A stretch of DNA of 64,000 bases, taken from assembly GCF_006974105.1 (NCBI RefSeq), contig NZ_CP036282.1:3658001-3722000 (forward strand), given 5' to 3'. Origin of the DNA: Rhodoferax aquaticus (GTDB taxonomy: Bacteria; Pseudomonadota; Gammaproteobacteria; Burkholderiales; Burkholderiaceae_C). Every line of letters starts with the position of its first letter. Within the stretch, counting starts at the first letter, position 1. Position numbers and translations under genes: made by a program. Under the pieces are notes generated by a model, which saw nothing but the letters and a program-made list of their open reading frames with translations, made no database searches and was not told the DNA's origin. This document shows positions 1 to 8,448 of this stretch, piece by piece.

Positions 1-1353
1 CACAAAATGGGCGGGGACTGCCTGAACTACGGCTGCGTGCCCAGCAAAGCCCTGATCAAAAGCGCCAAGCTAGCCGCACAGATGAAGCATGGCAGCCAGT
101 ACGGCCTGCACGACACGCCCGCCAGTTTCAGCTTCAAGGCAGTGATGCAGCGCATCCACGCGGTCATTGCCGCGATTGAACCGCACGACAGTATTGAGCG
201 CTACACCGGCTTAGGGGTGGAGGTGCTTCAGGGCTACGCCAAAATTCTCAACCCGTGGACGGTGGAGATAGCGCTAAACGGCGGCGGCAAGCAGATTCTG
301 ACAACCCGCAGCATTGTGATTGCGGCAGGTGCACGACCTTTTGTGCCGCCACTGCCCGGCTTGGACACCGTGGGCTATGTGACCAGCGACACACTGTGGG
401 ACACCTTTGCCCAGTTGGATGAGGTACCCAAGCGTTTGGTGGTCTTGGGGGGCGGCCCCATTGGCTGCGAGCTGGCGCAAAGCTTTGCACGCTTGGGCTC
501 CGAAGTGACCCAGATAGAAATGGCGGATCGCATCATGGCGCGCGAGGATGCAGAAGTGTCTGCGCTGGTGACCCAAGTGATGCAAGCCGACGGGGTGCGG
601 GTGCTCACCGGGCACAAGGCCTTGCGTTGCGAAATCGACCAGGGTGAAAAGATACTGGTGGTGGAGTCTGCAGGCAAGGAGCTGCGCATTGGCTTTGACC
701 AACTGCTGTGCGCCGTGGGCCGCGTGGCCCGTTTGACCGGCTATGGGCTAGAAGACCTGGGCATTCCGGTGCAGCGCACCGTGGCGATTAACGAGTATTT
801 GCAAACCATTTACCCCAACATCTACGCCGTGGGCGATGTGGCGGGGCCGTTCCAATTCACCCACACGGCCGCCCACCAAGCCTGGTACGCGGCTGTCAAC
901 GGCTTGTTTGGCGACTTCAAAAAATTCAAGGCCGACTACTCCGTGATTCCTTGGGCCACCTTTGTGGACCCCGAGGTGGCGCGGGTTGGCCTGAACGAAC
1001 AAGAGGCCAAGGACAAAGGCATTGCGGTGGAAGTCACCCGCTTCCCCTTGGACGACTTGGACCGCGCCATTGCCGACAGTGACACCCATGGCTTTGTCAA
1101 AGTGCTCACCCAGCCTGGCAAAGACAAGATACTGGGCGTCACCATTGTGGGCACACATGCGGGAGACCTGTTGGCGGAATACGTGCTGGCCATGCGCCAT
1201 GGGCTGGGGCTCAACAAAATATTGGGCACCATTCACACCTACCCCACGCTCAGCGAAGCCAACAAATACGCCGCCGGTGAATGGAAGCGCGCCCACCAGC
1301 CCCACGGATTGCTCGAATGGGTGCGCAAATTCCACACCTGGCGCAGAGGCTAA
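1..1353 (+). CDS. FAD-dependent pyridine nucleotide-disulfide oxidoreductase (MerA/Lpd-like), 5' end outside window
   Basis: Class I flavoprotein disulfide reductase, cytoplasmic, expected to pass electrons from NAD(P)H through FAD to a redox-active cysteine pair. The frame is open from base 1, so the ATG at 7 is internal and the N-terminal FAD-binding strand is missing. The redox motif GGDCLNYGCVPSK lies at the very start. A second Rossmann motif, VVLGGGPIGCELA, follows near residue 150, then the FAD-contact motif YAVGDVAG. The C-terminal dimerisation domain has the catalytic dyad in HTYPTLSEA. The C-terminal vicinal cysteine pair of true mercuric reductase is absent, so mercury reduction is not supported. 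Relatives are often annotated 'mercuric reductase' or 'dihydrolipoamide dehydrogenase'; the substrate cannot be told. It is followed within 6 bases by a DUF547 gene, which suggests an operon. Confidence 0.88.
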   Translation, partial: HKMGGDCLNYGCVPSKALIKSAKLAAQMKHGSQYGLHDTPASFSFKAVMQRIHAVIAAIEPHDSIERYTGLGVEVLQGYAKILNPWTVEIALNGGGKQILTTRSIVIAAGARPFVPPLPGLDTVGYVTSDTLWDTFAQLDEVPKRLVVLGGGPIGCELAQSFARLGSEVTQIEMADRIMAREDAEVSALVTQVMQADGVRVLTGHKALRCEIDQGEKILVVESAGKELRIGFDQLLCAVGRVARLTGYGLEDLGIPVQRTVAINEYLQTIYPNIYAVGDVAGPFQFTHTAAHQAWYAAVNGLFGDFKKFKADYSVIPWATFVDPEVARVGLNEQEAKDKGIAVEVTRFPLDDLDRAIADSDTHGFVKVLTQPGKDKILGVTIVGTHAGDLLAEYVLAMRHGLGLNKILGTIHTYPTLSEANKYAAGEWKRAHQPHGLLEWVRKFHTWRRG

Positions 1354-1358
1354 GCCTT

Positions 1359-2180
1359 ATGGATCGCAGAACTGCTATTCAATTTGTAGCTGCATGCACA
1401 ATAACCACGGGCGCAAATGCGGTTTTTTCTCAAAATTCTTCCGGCATTGACCACCGCTATGCCGCATGGGATACCCTGCTCAAGAAATACGTGCAGTGGC
1501 TGCCAGACGGCAAGCAGTCGCGGGTGGACTACCGGGGGCTAACCCAGGCGAGAGCGGACTTGCAGGCCATTCTTGCTGGCTGGTCGGGCGTCAGCAAGGC
1601 CCAGTTTGAGGGCTTCTCGCCTGCACAACGGCAAGCCTTTCTCATCAACGCCTACAACGGCTTCACTTTGGAGCTGGTGCTGGGCAAGTACCCAGACCTC
1701 AAGTCCATCAAAGACCTGGGCACCCTCTTCCAATCGCCTTGGAAGAAGCAGTGGTTCCCACTGCTGGGCGAGCAGCGCAGCTTGGACTGGGTGGAGCATG
1801 CGCAACTGCGCCCTGTGTACAAGGACCCGCGCCTGCACGCCGCCCTGAACTGCGCCAGCATCGGCTGCCCCGCCTTGCGCCCTGAGGCATTTACCGACAG
1901 CGCGCTGCAGCGCCAACTGGACGACGGCATGCAGCGGTTTATGGGCGACCCCACCCGCAACCGCTATGCCGACGGCACCCTCTATCTCAACGCCATCTTC
2001 AAGTGGTACCGGGCCGACTTTGAGAAAGGCCACCTAGGGCTTTTCTCCTTAAGCGATGTAGGTGCCCGCTATGCCGACCAACTCAGCTCCCAAGCCGAGG
2101 ACCGCGCCCGCCTCAAAGCAGGTGGCTTGCCCGTTGAATTCTTGGACTACGATTGGCGGCTCAATGACTTGGCCCGCTGA
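1359..2180 (+). CDS. DUF547 domain protein, exported
   Basis: Unknown-function protein of the DUF547 family, 273 aa from the ATG at 1359. An in-frame ATG at 1281 would overlap the upstream gene by 73 bases. The later start is preferred because it gives a basic-hydrophobic N-terminus (MDRRTAIQFVAACTITTGA) resembling a signal peptide, which suggests a periplasmic or membrane-anchored location. The family core is visible as NAYNGFTLELV and as LNCASIGCPALRPEAF, the conserved Cys-containing segment near residues 165-180. It sits between two flavoprotein genes, 6 bases after the first and 17 bases before the SelD fusion, so co-transcription is likely. No enzymatic activity can be assigned. The first codons carry a copy of the short interspersed repeat described at 1371-1399. 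Confidence 0.85.
   Translation: MDRRTAIQFVAACTITTGANAVFSQNSSGIDHRYAAWDTLLKKYVQWLPDGKQSRVDYRGLTQARADLQAILAGWSGVSKAQFEGFSPAQRQAFLINAYNGFTLELVLGKYPDLKSIKDLGTLFQSPWKKQWFPLLGEQRSLDWVEHAQLRPVYKDPRLHAALNCASIGCPALRPEAFTDSALQRQLDDGMQRFMGDPTRNRYADGTLYLNAIFKWYRADFEKGHLGLFSLSDVGARYADQLSSQAEDRARLKAGGLPVEFLDYDWRLNDLAR
1371..1399 (-). repeat. Interspersed ~30-bp repeat, copy A (inside DUF547 signal peptide)
   Basis: On the minus strand this reads GTGCATGCAGCTA followed about 10 bases later by ATAGCAG, matching the shared pattern GCGCAAnCAGCTA-N10-ATAGnA seen at four other sites in the window. It lies within codons 5-14 of the DUF547 gene, so it is translated as part of the probable signal peptide. This is the most diverged copy. 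Confidence 0.45.
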
Positions 2181-2197
2181 ATAGGCCCCTTTCCCGC

Positions 2198-4543
2198 ATG
2201 CAGCAAGCTCCCTCGCCTATCGTCAAAGACATCGTGCTTGTCGGTGGTGGCCACAGCCATGTGGGCGTGATCAAAGCCTTTGGTATGCAACCCGTGCCGG
2301 GGGTGCGCATCACCGTCATTTGCACCGATGCACACACCCCGTACTCAGGCATGTTGCCGGGCTATATCGCGGGGCACTACAGCTACGATGACGTGCACAT
2401 CGACCTCAGCCGCCTGTGCGTGTTTGCAGGAGCCCGCTTCATTCAGGCCGAAGTGACCGGCATAGACCGAACCGCACAGACCGTGCTGCTGCGCGACCGC
2501 CCCCCTGTGCCCTACGACCTGGTGTCCATCAACATTGGCTCCACCCCCAGCGTGCGCCAAGTCGCGGGGGCGGCACAACATGCGGTGCCCGTCAAGCCCA
2601 TTTACCAGTTCAACCAGCGGTGGTTGGCCCTTTTGGAGCGCGCGCGCCAGCACACAGGCGACCTCACGGTGGCCGTGGTGGGCGCAGGGGCCGGTGGCGT
2701 AGAGCTGTGTTTGGCCATGCAGTACCGGCTGCGCCAAGAGCTCGCCCGCTTGGGCCGCAAGCCCACCACCTTGCACTTTCACCTGTTTACGGCAGAGGCC
2801 ACCATCTTGCCGACCCACAACCGCGGCGTGCAGCAGCGATTTGCGCAGGTCTTGATGCAGCGCGGTGTGCATGTGCATACCGCCGCGCGCGTGGCAGAAA
2901 TTGCGGCCAGTGGTGTACGCGTGGCAACGGGTGAATGGCAGGCCGCAGACGAAGTCATGTGGGTCACCCAAGCCGGCGGCGCGGCGTGGTTGCAGAGCAC
3001 GGGTTTGGCCTTGGACGCTGCCGGTTTCCTCCAAGTCAATACGCAGTTGCAGTCCGTCACGGACCCCTGTGTGTTTGCCGCAGGGGATGTGGCCAGCATC
3101 GCGGGCCACCCCTTGGAAAAGGCCGGTGTGTTTGCGGTGCGCATGGCCAAGCCGCTTACCCACAATTTGCGCCAGAGTTTGGCCGGGCTGCCGCTACGGG
3201 CTTACCACCCGCAAACCCGGTGGCTGGCCCTCATCAGCACGGGCGACCGCTACGCCATTGCCTCACGCGGTGCGCTGGGTTTTGCAGGCCAGTGGGTGTG
3301 GCGCTGGAAGGACCGCATTGACCGCGCGTTCATGCAACGCTTCAGCCAACTCCCCACTATGGGGCCGCACCAGACCAAGCCTGCCGCTTTCCTGCAGCCA
3401 GCGCTGGCCATGAGCACACAGGAGTCGCAACAAGCCCTATCGGCCCTGGCGATGCGGTGCGGAGGCTGCGGCGCCAAGGTGGGCCCTGACATTCTGGCGC
3501 GCGCCCTCTCCAGCCTCACGCCTGTCCACAACCCAGATGTGCTGATGGGCTTGCATACCCCCGACGACGCAGCGGTGGTCCGTGTGCCTGCGGGCAAAGC
3601 CTTGGTGCACACCGTTGATTTTTTTCGGGCCTTTATTGACGACCCGTATGTGTTTGGCAAGATCGCCGCCAACCATGCCTTGGGTGACATCTATGCCATG
3701 GGCGCTCTGCCCCACACCGCCACTGCCATTGCCACCGTGCCCGCTGGCATTGACCGCCAAACCGAAGCCCTGCTCACCCACATGATGGCGGGTGCCGTGG
3801 AAGTCCTCAACGCGGCCCATTGCAGCTTGGTGGGTGGCCATACCGGCGAGGGCCAAGAACTGGCTTTGGGCTTTGCCATCAATGGCTTGTTAGATATCAA
3901 CGCGCAGGGGGAACTGCAAACGCTTTGGCGCAAGAGCGCCATGCAAGCGGGCGATGTACTGATTTTGACCAAAGGCCTGGGTACCGGCACGCTCTTGGCA
4001 GCCCATGCACGTGGGCTGGCCCGTGGGCGTTGGGTGCAAGCCGCACTGGCCAGCATGCTCCAGTCCAGCCAACACGCTGCACAGGTCTTGCAAGCCCATG
4101 GCGCACACGCATGCACCGACGTCACGGGGTTCGGACTTGTAGGGCATTTGCTAGAAATGACCCGCGCGTCCGGCACCGACGCCACCCTAGTGCTGGGTGA
4201 TATTCCTGTTTTAGACGGTGCCTTGGAGTGCATGGCCCAAGGGGCCCTCAGCTCCCTGCACAGTGCCAATGCGCGTGTGCAAACCGCTTTGCGCAACGCC
4301 ACTGAGTGGACGAGCCACCCACGCTACCCCCTGCTCTTTGATCCACAAACAGCAGGGGGGCTTTTGGCCAGCGTACCGGCCCAGCATGCCGAAGCCTGCG
4401 TACTGGCATTGCACCAAGCGGGCTACCCCTATTCCGCCGTCATTGGCCAAGTACTGCCGCCTAGCGAGGCGATAGCGCCGCTGGTACTTGCAGACGCGGT
4501 GCCCACTGCACGAGCCAGCTTAGGCTTGGCAGGCAAGGTCTGA
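2198..4543 (+). CDS. selD: Fused NADH dehydrogenase-like FAD oxidoreductase / selenide, water dikinase (SelD)
   Basis: Two-domain protein of 781 aa. Residues ~10-390 form an NDH-like FAD/NAD(P) oxidoreductase: the N-terminal Rossmann segment is IVLVGGGHSHVGVI, the second dinucleotide motif is VAVVGAGAGGVELC near residue 165, and CVFAAGDVASI contacts FAD. Residues ~415-781 form SelD, which makes selenophosphate from selenide and ATP. The motif RCGGCGAKVG keeps the essential Cys and Lys equivalent to E. coli SelD Cys17 and Lys20, with Ala in place of E. coli Cys19. Other SelD-type segments include HTVDFFRAFIDDPYVFGKIAANHALGDIYAMGA and VGGHTGEGQE (shortened here as separate stretches HTVDFFRAF and NHALGDIYAMGA). 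E. coli SelD alone is ~347 aa, so the extra half is a genuine fusion rather than read-through. The partner selenium genes (selA, selB, mnmH) are not in this window. Confidence 0.9.
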   Translation: MQQAPSPIVKDIVLVGGGHSHVGVIKAFGMQPVPGVRITVICTDAHTPYSGMLPGYIAGHYSYDDVHIDLSRLCVFAGARFIQAEVTGIDRTAQTVLLRDRPPVPYDLVSINIGSTPSVRQVAGAAQHAVPVKPIYQFNQRWLALLERARQHTGDLTVAVVGAGAGGVELCLAMQYRLRQELARLGRKPTTLHFHLFTAEATILPTHNRGVQQRFAQVLMQRGVHVHTAARVAEIAASGVRVATGEWQAADEVMWVTQAGGAAWLQSTGLALDAAGFLQVNTQLQSVTDPCVFAAGDVASIAGHPLEKAGVFAVRMAKPLTHNLRQSLAGLPLRAYHPQTRWLALISTGDRYAIASRGALGFAGQWVWRWKDRIDRAFMQRFSQLPTMGPHQTKPAAFLQPALAMSTQESQQALSALAMRCGGCGAKVGPDILARALSSLTPVHNPDVLMGLHTPDDAAVVRVPAGKALVHTVDFFRAFIDDPYVFGKIAANHALGDIYAMGALPHTATAIATVPAGIDRQTEALLTHMMAGAVEVLNAAHCSLVGGHTGEGQELALGFAINGLLDINAQGELQTLWRKSAMQAGDVLILTKGLGTGTLLAAHARGLARGRWVQAALASMLQSSQHAAQVLQAHGAHACTDVTGFGLVGHLLEMTRASGTDATLVLGDIPVLDGALECMAQGALSSLHSANARVQTALRNATEWTSHPRYPLLFDPQTAGGLLASVPAQHAEACVLALHQAGYPYSAVIGQVLPPSEAIAPLVLADAVPTARASLGLAGKV

Positions 4544-4563
4544 CCCATGAAACAATAGGCCCC

Positions 4564-5739
4564 ATGACTGACACTTTTTTGCCAACCCACAACGAACACG
4601 ACACCCATGTGGACGGTCCAGGCTACCAACCGCGCCAACTGGTGCTGCTGGGCGCTGGCTTTGCCCATTTGCAAATGCTGGCGAAGTTGGCGCAGTCTCC
4701 CCTGATCGGGGTGCGCATCATCTTGGTGGCCCCCCATCCTCGGCAGATTCACGCCAGCATGGTGCCGGGATTTGTCGCCGGGCATTTCGATTTGGACGAA
4801 TGTGCGGTGGCGATGGAGCCCTTGGTGCGCCTGGGCGGCGTGCGCTGGCTACAGCGCAGCGTCAAAGCGCTCAATGCCGAAACCCAATTCGTGCAATTGG
4901 ACGACGGCAGCCGCGTGCATTACGACTGGCTGTCGGTTAACACAGGGGCCATCCAAAACCGAGACCTCATTGACAGCAGCCTGCCCGGTGCCCGCGCCCA
5001 CGGCTTGTTTATTCGACCGCTGGAAGCCTTCAGCGCCTTGTGGCCACGCATCAGCGACAAAGGTAACAGCCAAGCACTGCGTATTGCCGTGATCGGCGGT
5101 GGCGCAAGTGGTGTCGAAATGGCCATGGCCGTGCGCCACCGTTTGAAGAACGCCGCAGTCACCTTGGTGAGCGGGTCAACACCACCCGGTGCCAATTACT
5201 CGCCCTCGGTACAAAAGCGCTTGTTGCAAGCCCTCAAGAAACGCCGTATCACCGTGCTGCAAGACACCGCCACCCGCATCCACAGCGATGCCGTGCACTT
5301 GGGCTGCGGTGCCCGCTTGGCGTGTGACGTGCCATTGATTGCATTGGGTGTACAAGCCCCCGTGTGGCTCACCGGCAGTGGGCTGGACCTGGATTCGCAA
5401 GGTTTTATCGCAGTGGATAAGTACCAGCGCAGCACCAGCCATGCCTCGATTTTTGCGGCTGGCGACGTATGCACCCGCACAGACCGGGCGTGGGAGCGCA
5501 ATGGGGTGTACGCCATGCGTGCTGGCAAAACGCTGGTGCGCAACTTGGCGGCAGTGACCAGCGGTGCACGTTTGCATGCCCATTCCGCCTTGCCGCACAG
5601 CCTGAACCTGTTATCGTGCGGAGGCCGCTATGCCATCGCCAGCTGGGGAAGCCTGAGCGCCCAGGGCCACTGGGTGTGGTGGCTCAAAGCGTGGATTGAC
5701 CGCCGCTTCATTGCGCGCTTCAGCCGCGCGCCCGCTTAG
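4564..5739 (+). CDS. NADH dehydrogenase-like FAD/NAD(P) oxidoreductase, paralogue of the SelD-fused domain
   Basis: Stand-alone flavoprotein of 391 aa homologous to the N-terminal half of the preceding fusion. The FAD motif is LVLLGAGFAHLQML, the NAD(P) motif is IAVIGGGASGVEMAMAVRHR and the C-terminal FAD-contact motif is SIFAAGDVCTR. Like the fused domain it has a conserved HxSMVPGF/YSGMLPGY-type segment after the first Rossmann fold and ends with a GRYAIASWG block, matching GDRYAIASRG in the fusion. The two genes are 20 bases apart and appear to have arisen by duplication. No membrane anchor is seen; type II NADH dehydrogenases are usually peripheral. The electron acceptor is unknown; a link to selenium or quinone metabolism is inferred only from context. 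Confidence 0.85.
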   Translation: MTDTFLPTHNEHDTHVDGPGYQPRQLVLLGAGFAHLQMLAKLAQSPLIGVRIILVAPHPRQIHASMVPGFVAGHFDLDECAVAMEPLVRLGGVRWLQRSVKALNAETQFVQLDDGSRVHYDWLSVNTGAIQNRDLIDSSLPGARAHGLFIRPLEAFSALWPRISDKGNSQALRIAVIGGGASGVEMAMAVRHRLKNAAVTLVSGSTPPGANYSPSVQKRLLQALKKRRITVLQDTATRIHSDAVHLGCGARLACDVPLIALGVQAPVWLTGSGLDLDSQGFIAVDKYQRSTSHASIFAAGDVCTRTDRAWERNGVYAMRAGKTLVRNLAAVTSGARLHAHSALPHSLNLLSCGGRYAIASWGSLSAQGHWVWWLKAWIDRRFIARFSRAPA

Positions 5740-5837
5740 CACGCTCCAGTGGGCTAAACCCCTGCCACATAAGCGCTTAAGGCTTGTCAGCGCTGGGGCA
5801 ATCTGCGAATATCCGGCTCCCACACAAGGAGTTAGCC

Positions 5838-6329
5838 ATGGCATCCACCAGCCCCGCCAACCCCAAACACACGGCCCTCGCCATTGGGTCACGCAAGGTG
5901 GATCTGCTTTTGGCGCATTACACCGCCAACCATACCCACCCCAGCAACGAACGCATCCACTTGGTCAGTACACCGCTGAACCTGTTCAGCGTGGTCGGCG
6001 TGCTGTATGCGCTTTACCCTTGGCTTGCTGTGGTGTTTATCGTCCTGAGTTTGCTGTACTACGCCCGGCTGTCTTTCGAGTTTTGCGTTGCCATGGCCAT
6101 CACCCTCCTTGCCATGCTGGTGCTGGCGGGCATTCTGGGTGCCTTAGGGGTGCTTTGGGTGCTTTGGGTGCTCAGCGTCTCGGCCTTTGCGGGTGCGTGG
6201 CTGCTGCAAGACTATGGGCACCAAATCGAAGGCAAGAAGCCCTCTGCCATGGAGGATCTGCAGTATTTTTGGGTGGGGCACTTGTTTGTTCTGAGCAAAC
6301 TCTTTTTCAAATGGGGCATCCGCTGGTAA
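5838..6329 (+). CDS. DUF962 / Mpo1-like membrane protein
   Basis: A 163-aa protein of the DUF962 (YGL010w/Mpo1-like) family. In yeast, Mpo1 is an Fe(II)-dependent dioxygenase that oxidises 2-hydroxy fatty acids; bacterial members are mostly uncharacterised. The family signature is present near residue 30 (HYTANHTHPSNERIHLVSTP), with several candidate iron-ligand histidines, and a later QDYGHQIEGKKP segment supplies another. Three to four hydrophobic stretches follow, consistent with an inner-membrane protein. The start at 5838 is chosen because AAGGAG lies 8 bases upstream; a longer in-frame start at 5784 has no ribosome site. About 98 bases separate it from the preceding flavoprotein gene. 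Confidence 0.82.
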   Translation: MASTSPANPKHTALAIGSRKVDLLLAHYTANHTHPSNERIHLVSTPLNLFSVVGVLYALYPWLAVVFIVLSLLYYARLSFEFCVAMAITLLAMLVLAGILGALGVLWVLWVLSVSAFAGAWLLQDYGHQIEGKKPSAMEDLQYFWVGHLFVLSKLFFKWGIRW

Positions 6330-6411
6330 AGATCGGTAAAACGCTTCACAGGATGGTTTCGCCGTGCCTGCAACTGGGTTATCGTTAGGCATCACTCGCG
6401 GCGCGCACGAC

Positions 6412-8343
6412 ATGAAGTTTTTCTCCCAAATCTGGTACATCATTCGCGTTGAACTCAGTTTCTTTGCGCGCTACCCTCGGTTAGTGTTAGCCACGGCAGT
6501 GGTCGCCTTGATCCCTGCCATGTATGCAGCGATCTACTTGTCCAGCGTGTGGGACCCTTTAGCCCACACCAACGCTTTGCCTGTGGGGGTGGTCAACCAA
6601 GACCAAGGGGTGGAGTACCGGGGCACGGTGTTCAATATTGGCAAAGAAGTCAGCCAGCGGCTGCAGGCCAGTAGGCGGTTTGGCTTTCAGCTCATCGAAA
6701 GCGAAGCGGCGGCCCGCCATTTGGTGCGCACCGGCGAACTCGCGTTTGCCTTGATCATCCCTCCAGGGTTTAGCTCCAATGCCATCCCCGGAGCTTCGGT
6801 AGGCGCTGGCAAACTCGTGGTCTACACCTCAGAGGGCAACAACTTTGAAAGTGCCGCTATTGCGCGCCACTTTGCGGAGACGCTGGGCCAAGACGTCAAT
6901 GACAGCCTCAATGAGCGGCGTTGGGCCTTGGTACTGAGCAATGCAGCAGGATCGCAGCGCAGTGTGGAAGCCCTGCGTAACGGTGTTGAACAACTGCGCA
7001 CTGGCGCCAACGAATTGCGCGCCGGGACCGTCCAAACAGCCAATGGGGCGCGAACCCTCTCCAATGGTGCTGGACGTCTCAACGACGGAGTAGGCCAACT
7101 CACCAGAGGCGTGAAAGAACTGGGCGCAGGCTTAAAGACGATGGATGCGAAGCGCCCCGCCAACGCCGACCTGAACCGCTTGCGCAATGGGGCGGAAACC
7201 CTGTCCGCAGGACACGTAGAGTTTGGCCAAGGTTTGGCAGAGCTGCAGTCGGGCTCACAAAAGATACGGGACGGCGTTGGCGCATTCCAAACCGAGGCCA
7301 AAGACAGCATTTTTGTGCCCGCCAAAGTCACAGACAACCTCGACAAGCTGGCGGACAGCTTGGGACAGCTGCACACGGGAATCCAGAGTGCATCTGGCGC
7401 GCAGGTCAAGCTAGCGGATGGCGCCAAAGCCGTCAGCACTGGCGTGAACACCCTGACCAGCGGCGTACGCACTTTGGGCGGTGGCATTCGGACCATGGTG
7501 AGCAAACTGCCAGAAGACAGCCAGTTAGACGAACTCAGCAAAGGCGCTGGCGAAGTGGCGAATGGGGTGAGCAGCGTGGCGGAGGCGACCCAAAAGGTGA
7601 ACGCGGGTGCGCAGCGCTTGGCGGCAGGCATTGAGCTTTTGTCTAGTTCCCTACCCAAAGACATTGCCAAGCTCGATGGCAGCGCGCAGGGCTTGGCGGT
7701 GTCGGTGCAACCTGTCATGGACGTGGAGGCAGCGGTACCCAACAGCGGCAGCGGCTTTGCGCCCAATGTGCTGCCTGCGGCCCTGTGGTTGGGCGCAGGA
7801 ATTGCGGCCTTCTTGATTCATGTGCGGGTCTTGCCCCGGCATGCCCAATTCTTCCTCCCCCCCGCGCAAGTCATTGGGAAAATCGCGCTACCCAGCGCCA
7901 TTGTGGTTCTGCAGGCCGTGCTCTTGGCGGCCATGGTGCGCTACTTGCTGCACATACCTTTGGTCCACAGCGGAGCCTTTGTCTTGACCTTGGTGATTTC
8001 AGGGGTGACCTTTTTACTGATCGTCTTTGCCCTGACGCGTGCCTTTGGCGACGCTGGCAAGGGCCTTGCCATGATCTTGCTGGCCGTTCAGATGTCGTCC
8101 TCAGGTGGCATTGTGCCCATTGAGCTCAGCGGCGGCTGGTACAAAGAGATCAGCCCCTGGCTACCGGTGACATGGTCTGTGCGTGCGCTCAAAGCCAGCA
8201 TGTTTGACGCCTATGAGGGCAACTGGCAGCACCCCTTGCTCATGGTTTCTGCTGCAACACTGGCAGCCTCTGTGTTTGCCAGTTGGATTGGCAAATGGCG
8301 CTTTGTGAAGCCCCATGAAATGCGCGCTGCCATTGACGTCTGA
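6412..8343 (+). CDS. YhgE/Pip family membrane protein (ABC-2-type permease fold)
   Basis: A 643-aa inner-membrane protein of the YhgE/Pip family. One transmembrane helix near residues 20-45 precedes a large extracytoplasmic region. From about residue 190 to 440 the protein is full of short repeats of the form L-x2-G-A-x2-L-x2-G (for example VEQLRTGANELRAG), probably a long helical stalk. The C-terminal ~180 residues hold five or so hydrophobic segments of the ABC-2 membrane domain, including VLTLVISGVTFLLIVFAL. Family members include phage-infection protein Pip of lactococci and type VII-associated EsaA-like proteins; the role in proteobacteria is unclear, with export or efflux a common guess. 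The start at 6412 is chosen because the hydrophobic N-terminus begins there; no strong ribosome site is visible. No ATPase partner is adjacent. Confidence 0.8.
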   Translation: MKFFSQIWYIIRVELSFFARYPRLVLATAVVALIPAMYAAIYLSSVWDPLAHTNALPVGVVNQDQGVEYRGTVFNIGKEVSQRLQASRRFGFQLIESEAAARHLVRTGELAFALIIPPGFSSNAIPGASVGAGKLVVYTSEGNNFESAAIARHFAETLGQDVNDSLNERRWALVLSNAAGSQRSVEALRNGVEQLRTGANELRAGTVQTANGARTLSNGAGRLNDGVGQLTRGVKELGAGLKTMDAKRPANADLNRLRNGAETLSAGHVEFGQGLAELQSGSQKIRDGVGAFQTEAKDSIFVPAKVTDNLDKLADSLGQLHTGIQSASGAQVKLADGAKAVSTGVNTLTSGVRTLGGGIRTMVSKLPEDSQLDELSKGAGEVANGVSSVAEATQKVNAGAQRLAAGIELLSSSLPKDIAKLDGSAQGLAVSVQPVMDVEAAVPNSGSGFAPNVLPAALWLGAGIAAFLIHVRVLPRHAQFFLPPAQVIGKIALPSAIVVLQAVLLAAMVRYLLHIPLVHSGAFVLTLVISGVTFLLIVFALTRAFGDAGKGLAMILLAVQMSSSGGIVPIELSGGWYKEISPWLPVTWSVRALKASMFDAYEGNWQHPLLMVSAATLAASVFASWIGKWRFVKPHEMRAAIDV

Positions 8344-8413
8344 ACCAAGCTCGTCGCGTGAGGCGGGTGGGCAAACCATGGCATGAAGCGGGTAGGCCTG
8401 CGTTTATGCTCTC

Positions 8414-8436
8414 AGACTTGTTTACAAAACTAGTCT
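8414..8436. promoter_or_regulatory. 23-bp dyad, candidate operator of davBA
   Basis: Arms AGACTTGTTT and AAACTAGTCT flank a 3-base centre (ACA). The arms are reverse complements except at one position. The dyad ends 12 bases before the davB start codon and just precedes the ribosome site GAGG at 8438, so a bound repressor would block transcription or initiation. The regulator is unknown. Confidence 0.55.
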
Positions 8437-8448
8437 TGAGGTTACGTC

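Noticed and set aside
1..1353. True mercuric reductase and mercury resistance
   Set aside because: No C-terminal vicinal cysteine pair, no HMA domain visible and no mer genes nearby.
3449..3478. Selenocysteine codon in the SelD domain
   Set aside because: The active-site position is an ordinary Cys codon (tgc) and no in-frame TGA occurs there.
6822..7766. Long antisense frame inside the YhgE/Pip gene
   Set aside because: It mirrors the repetitive stalk region; no start signal or domain, and the sense gene is clearly real.
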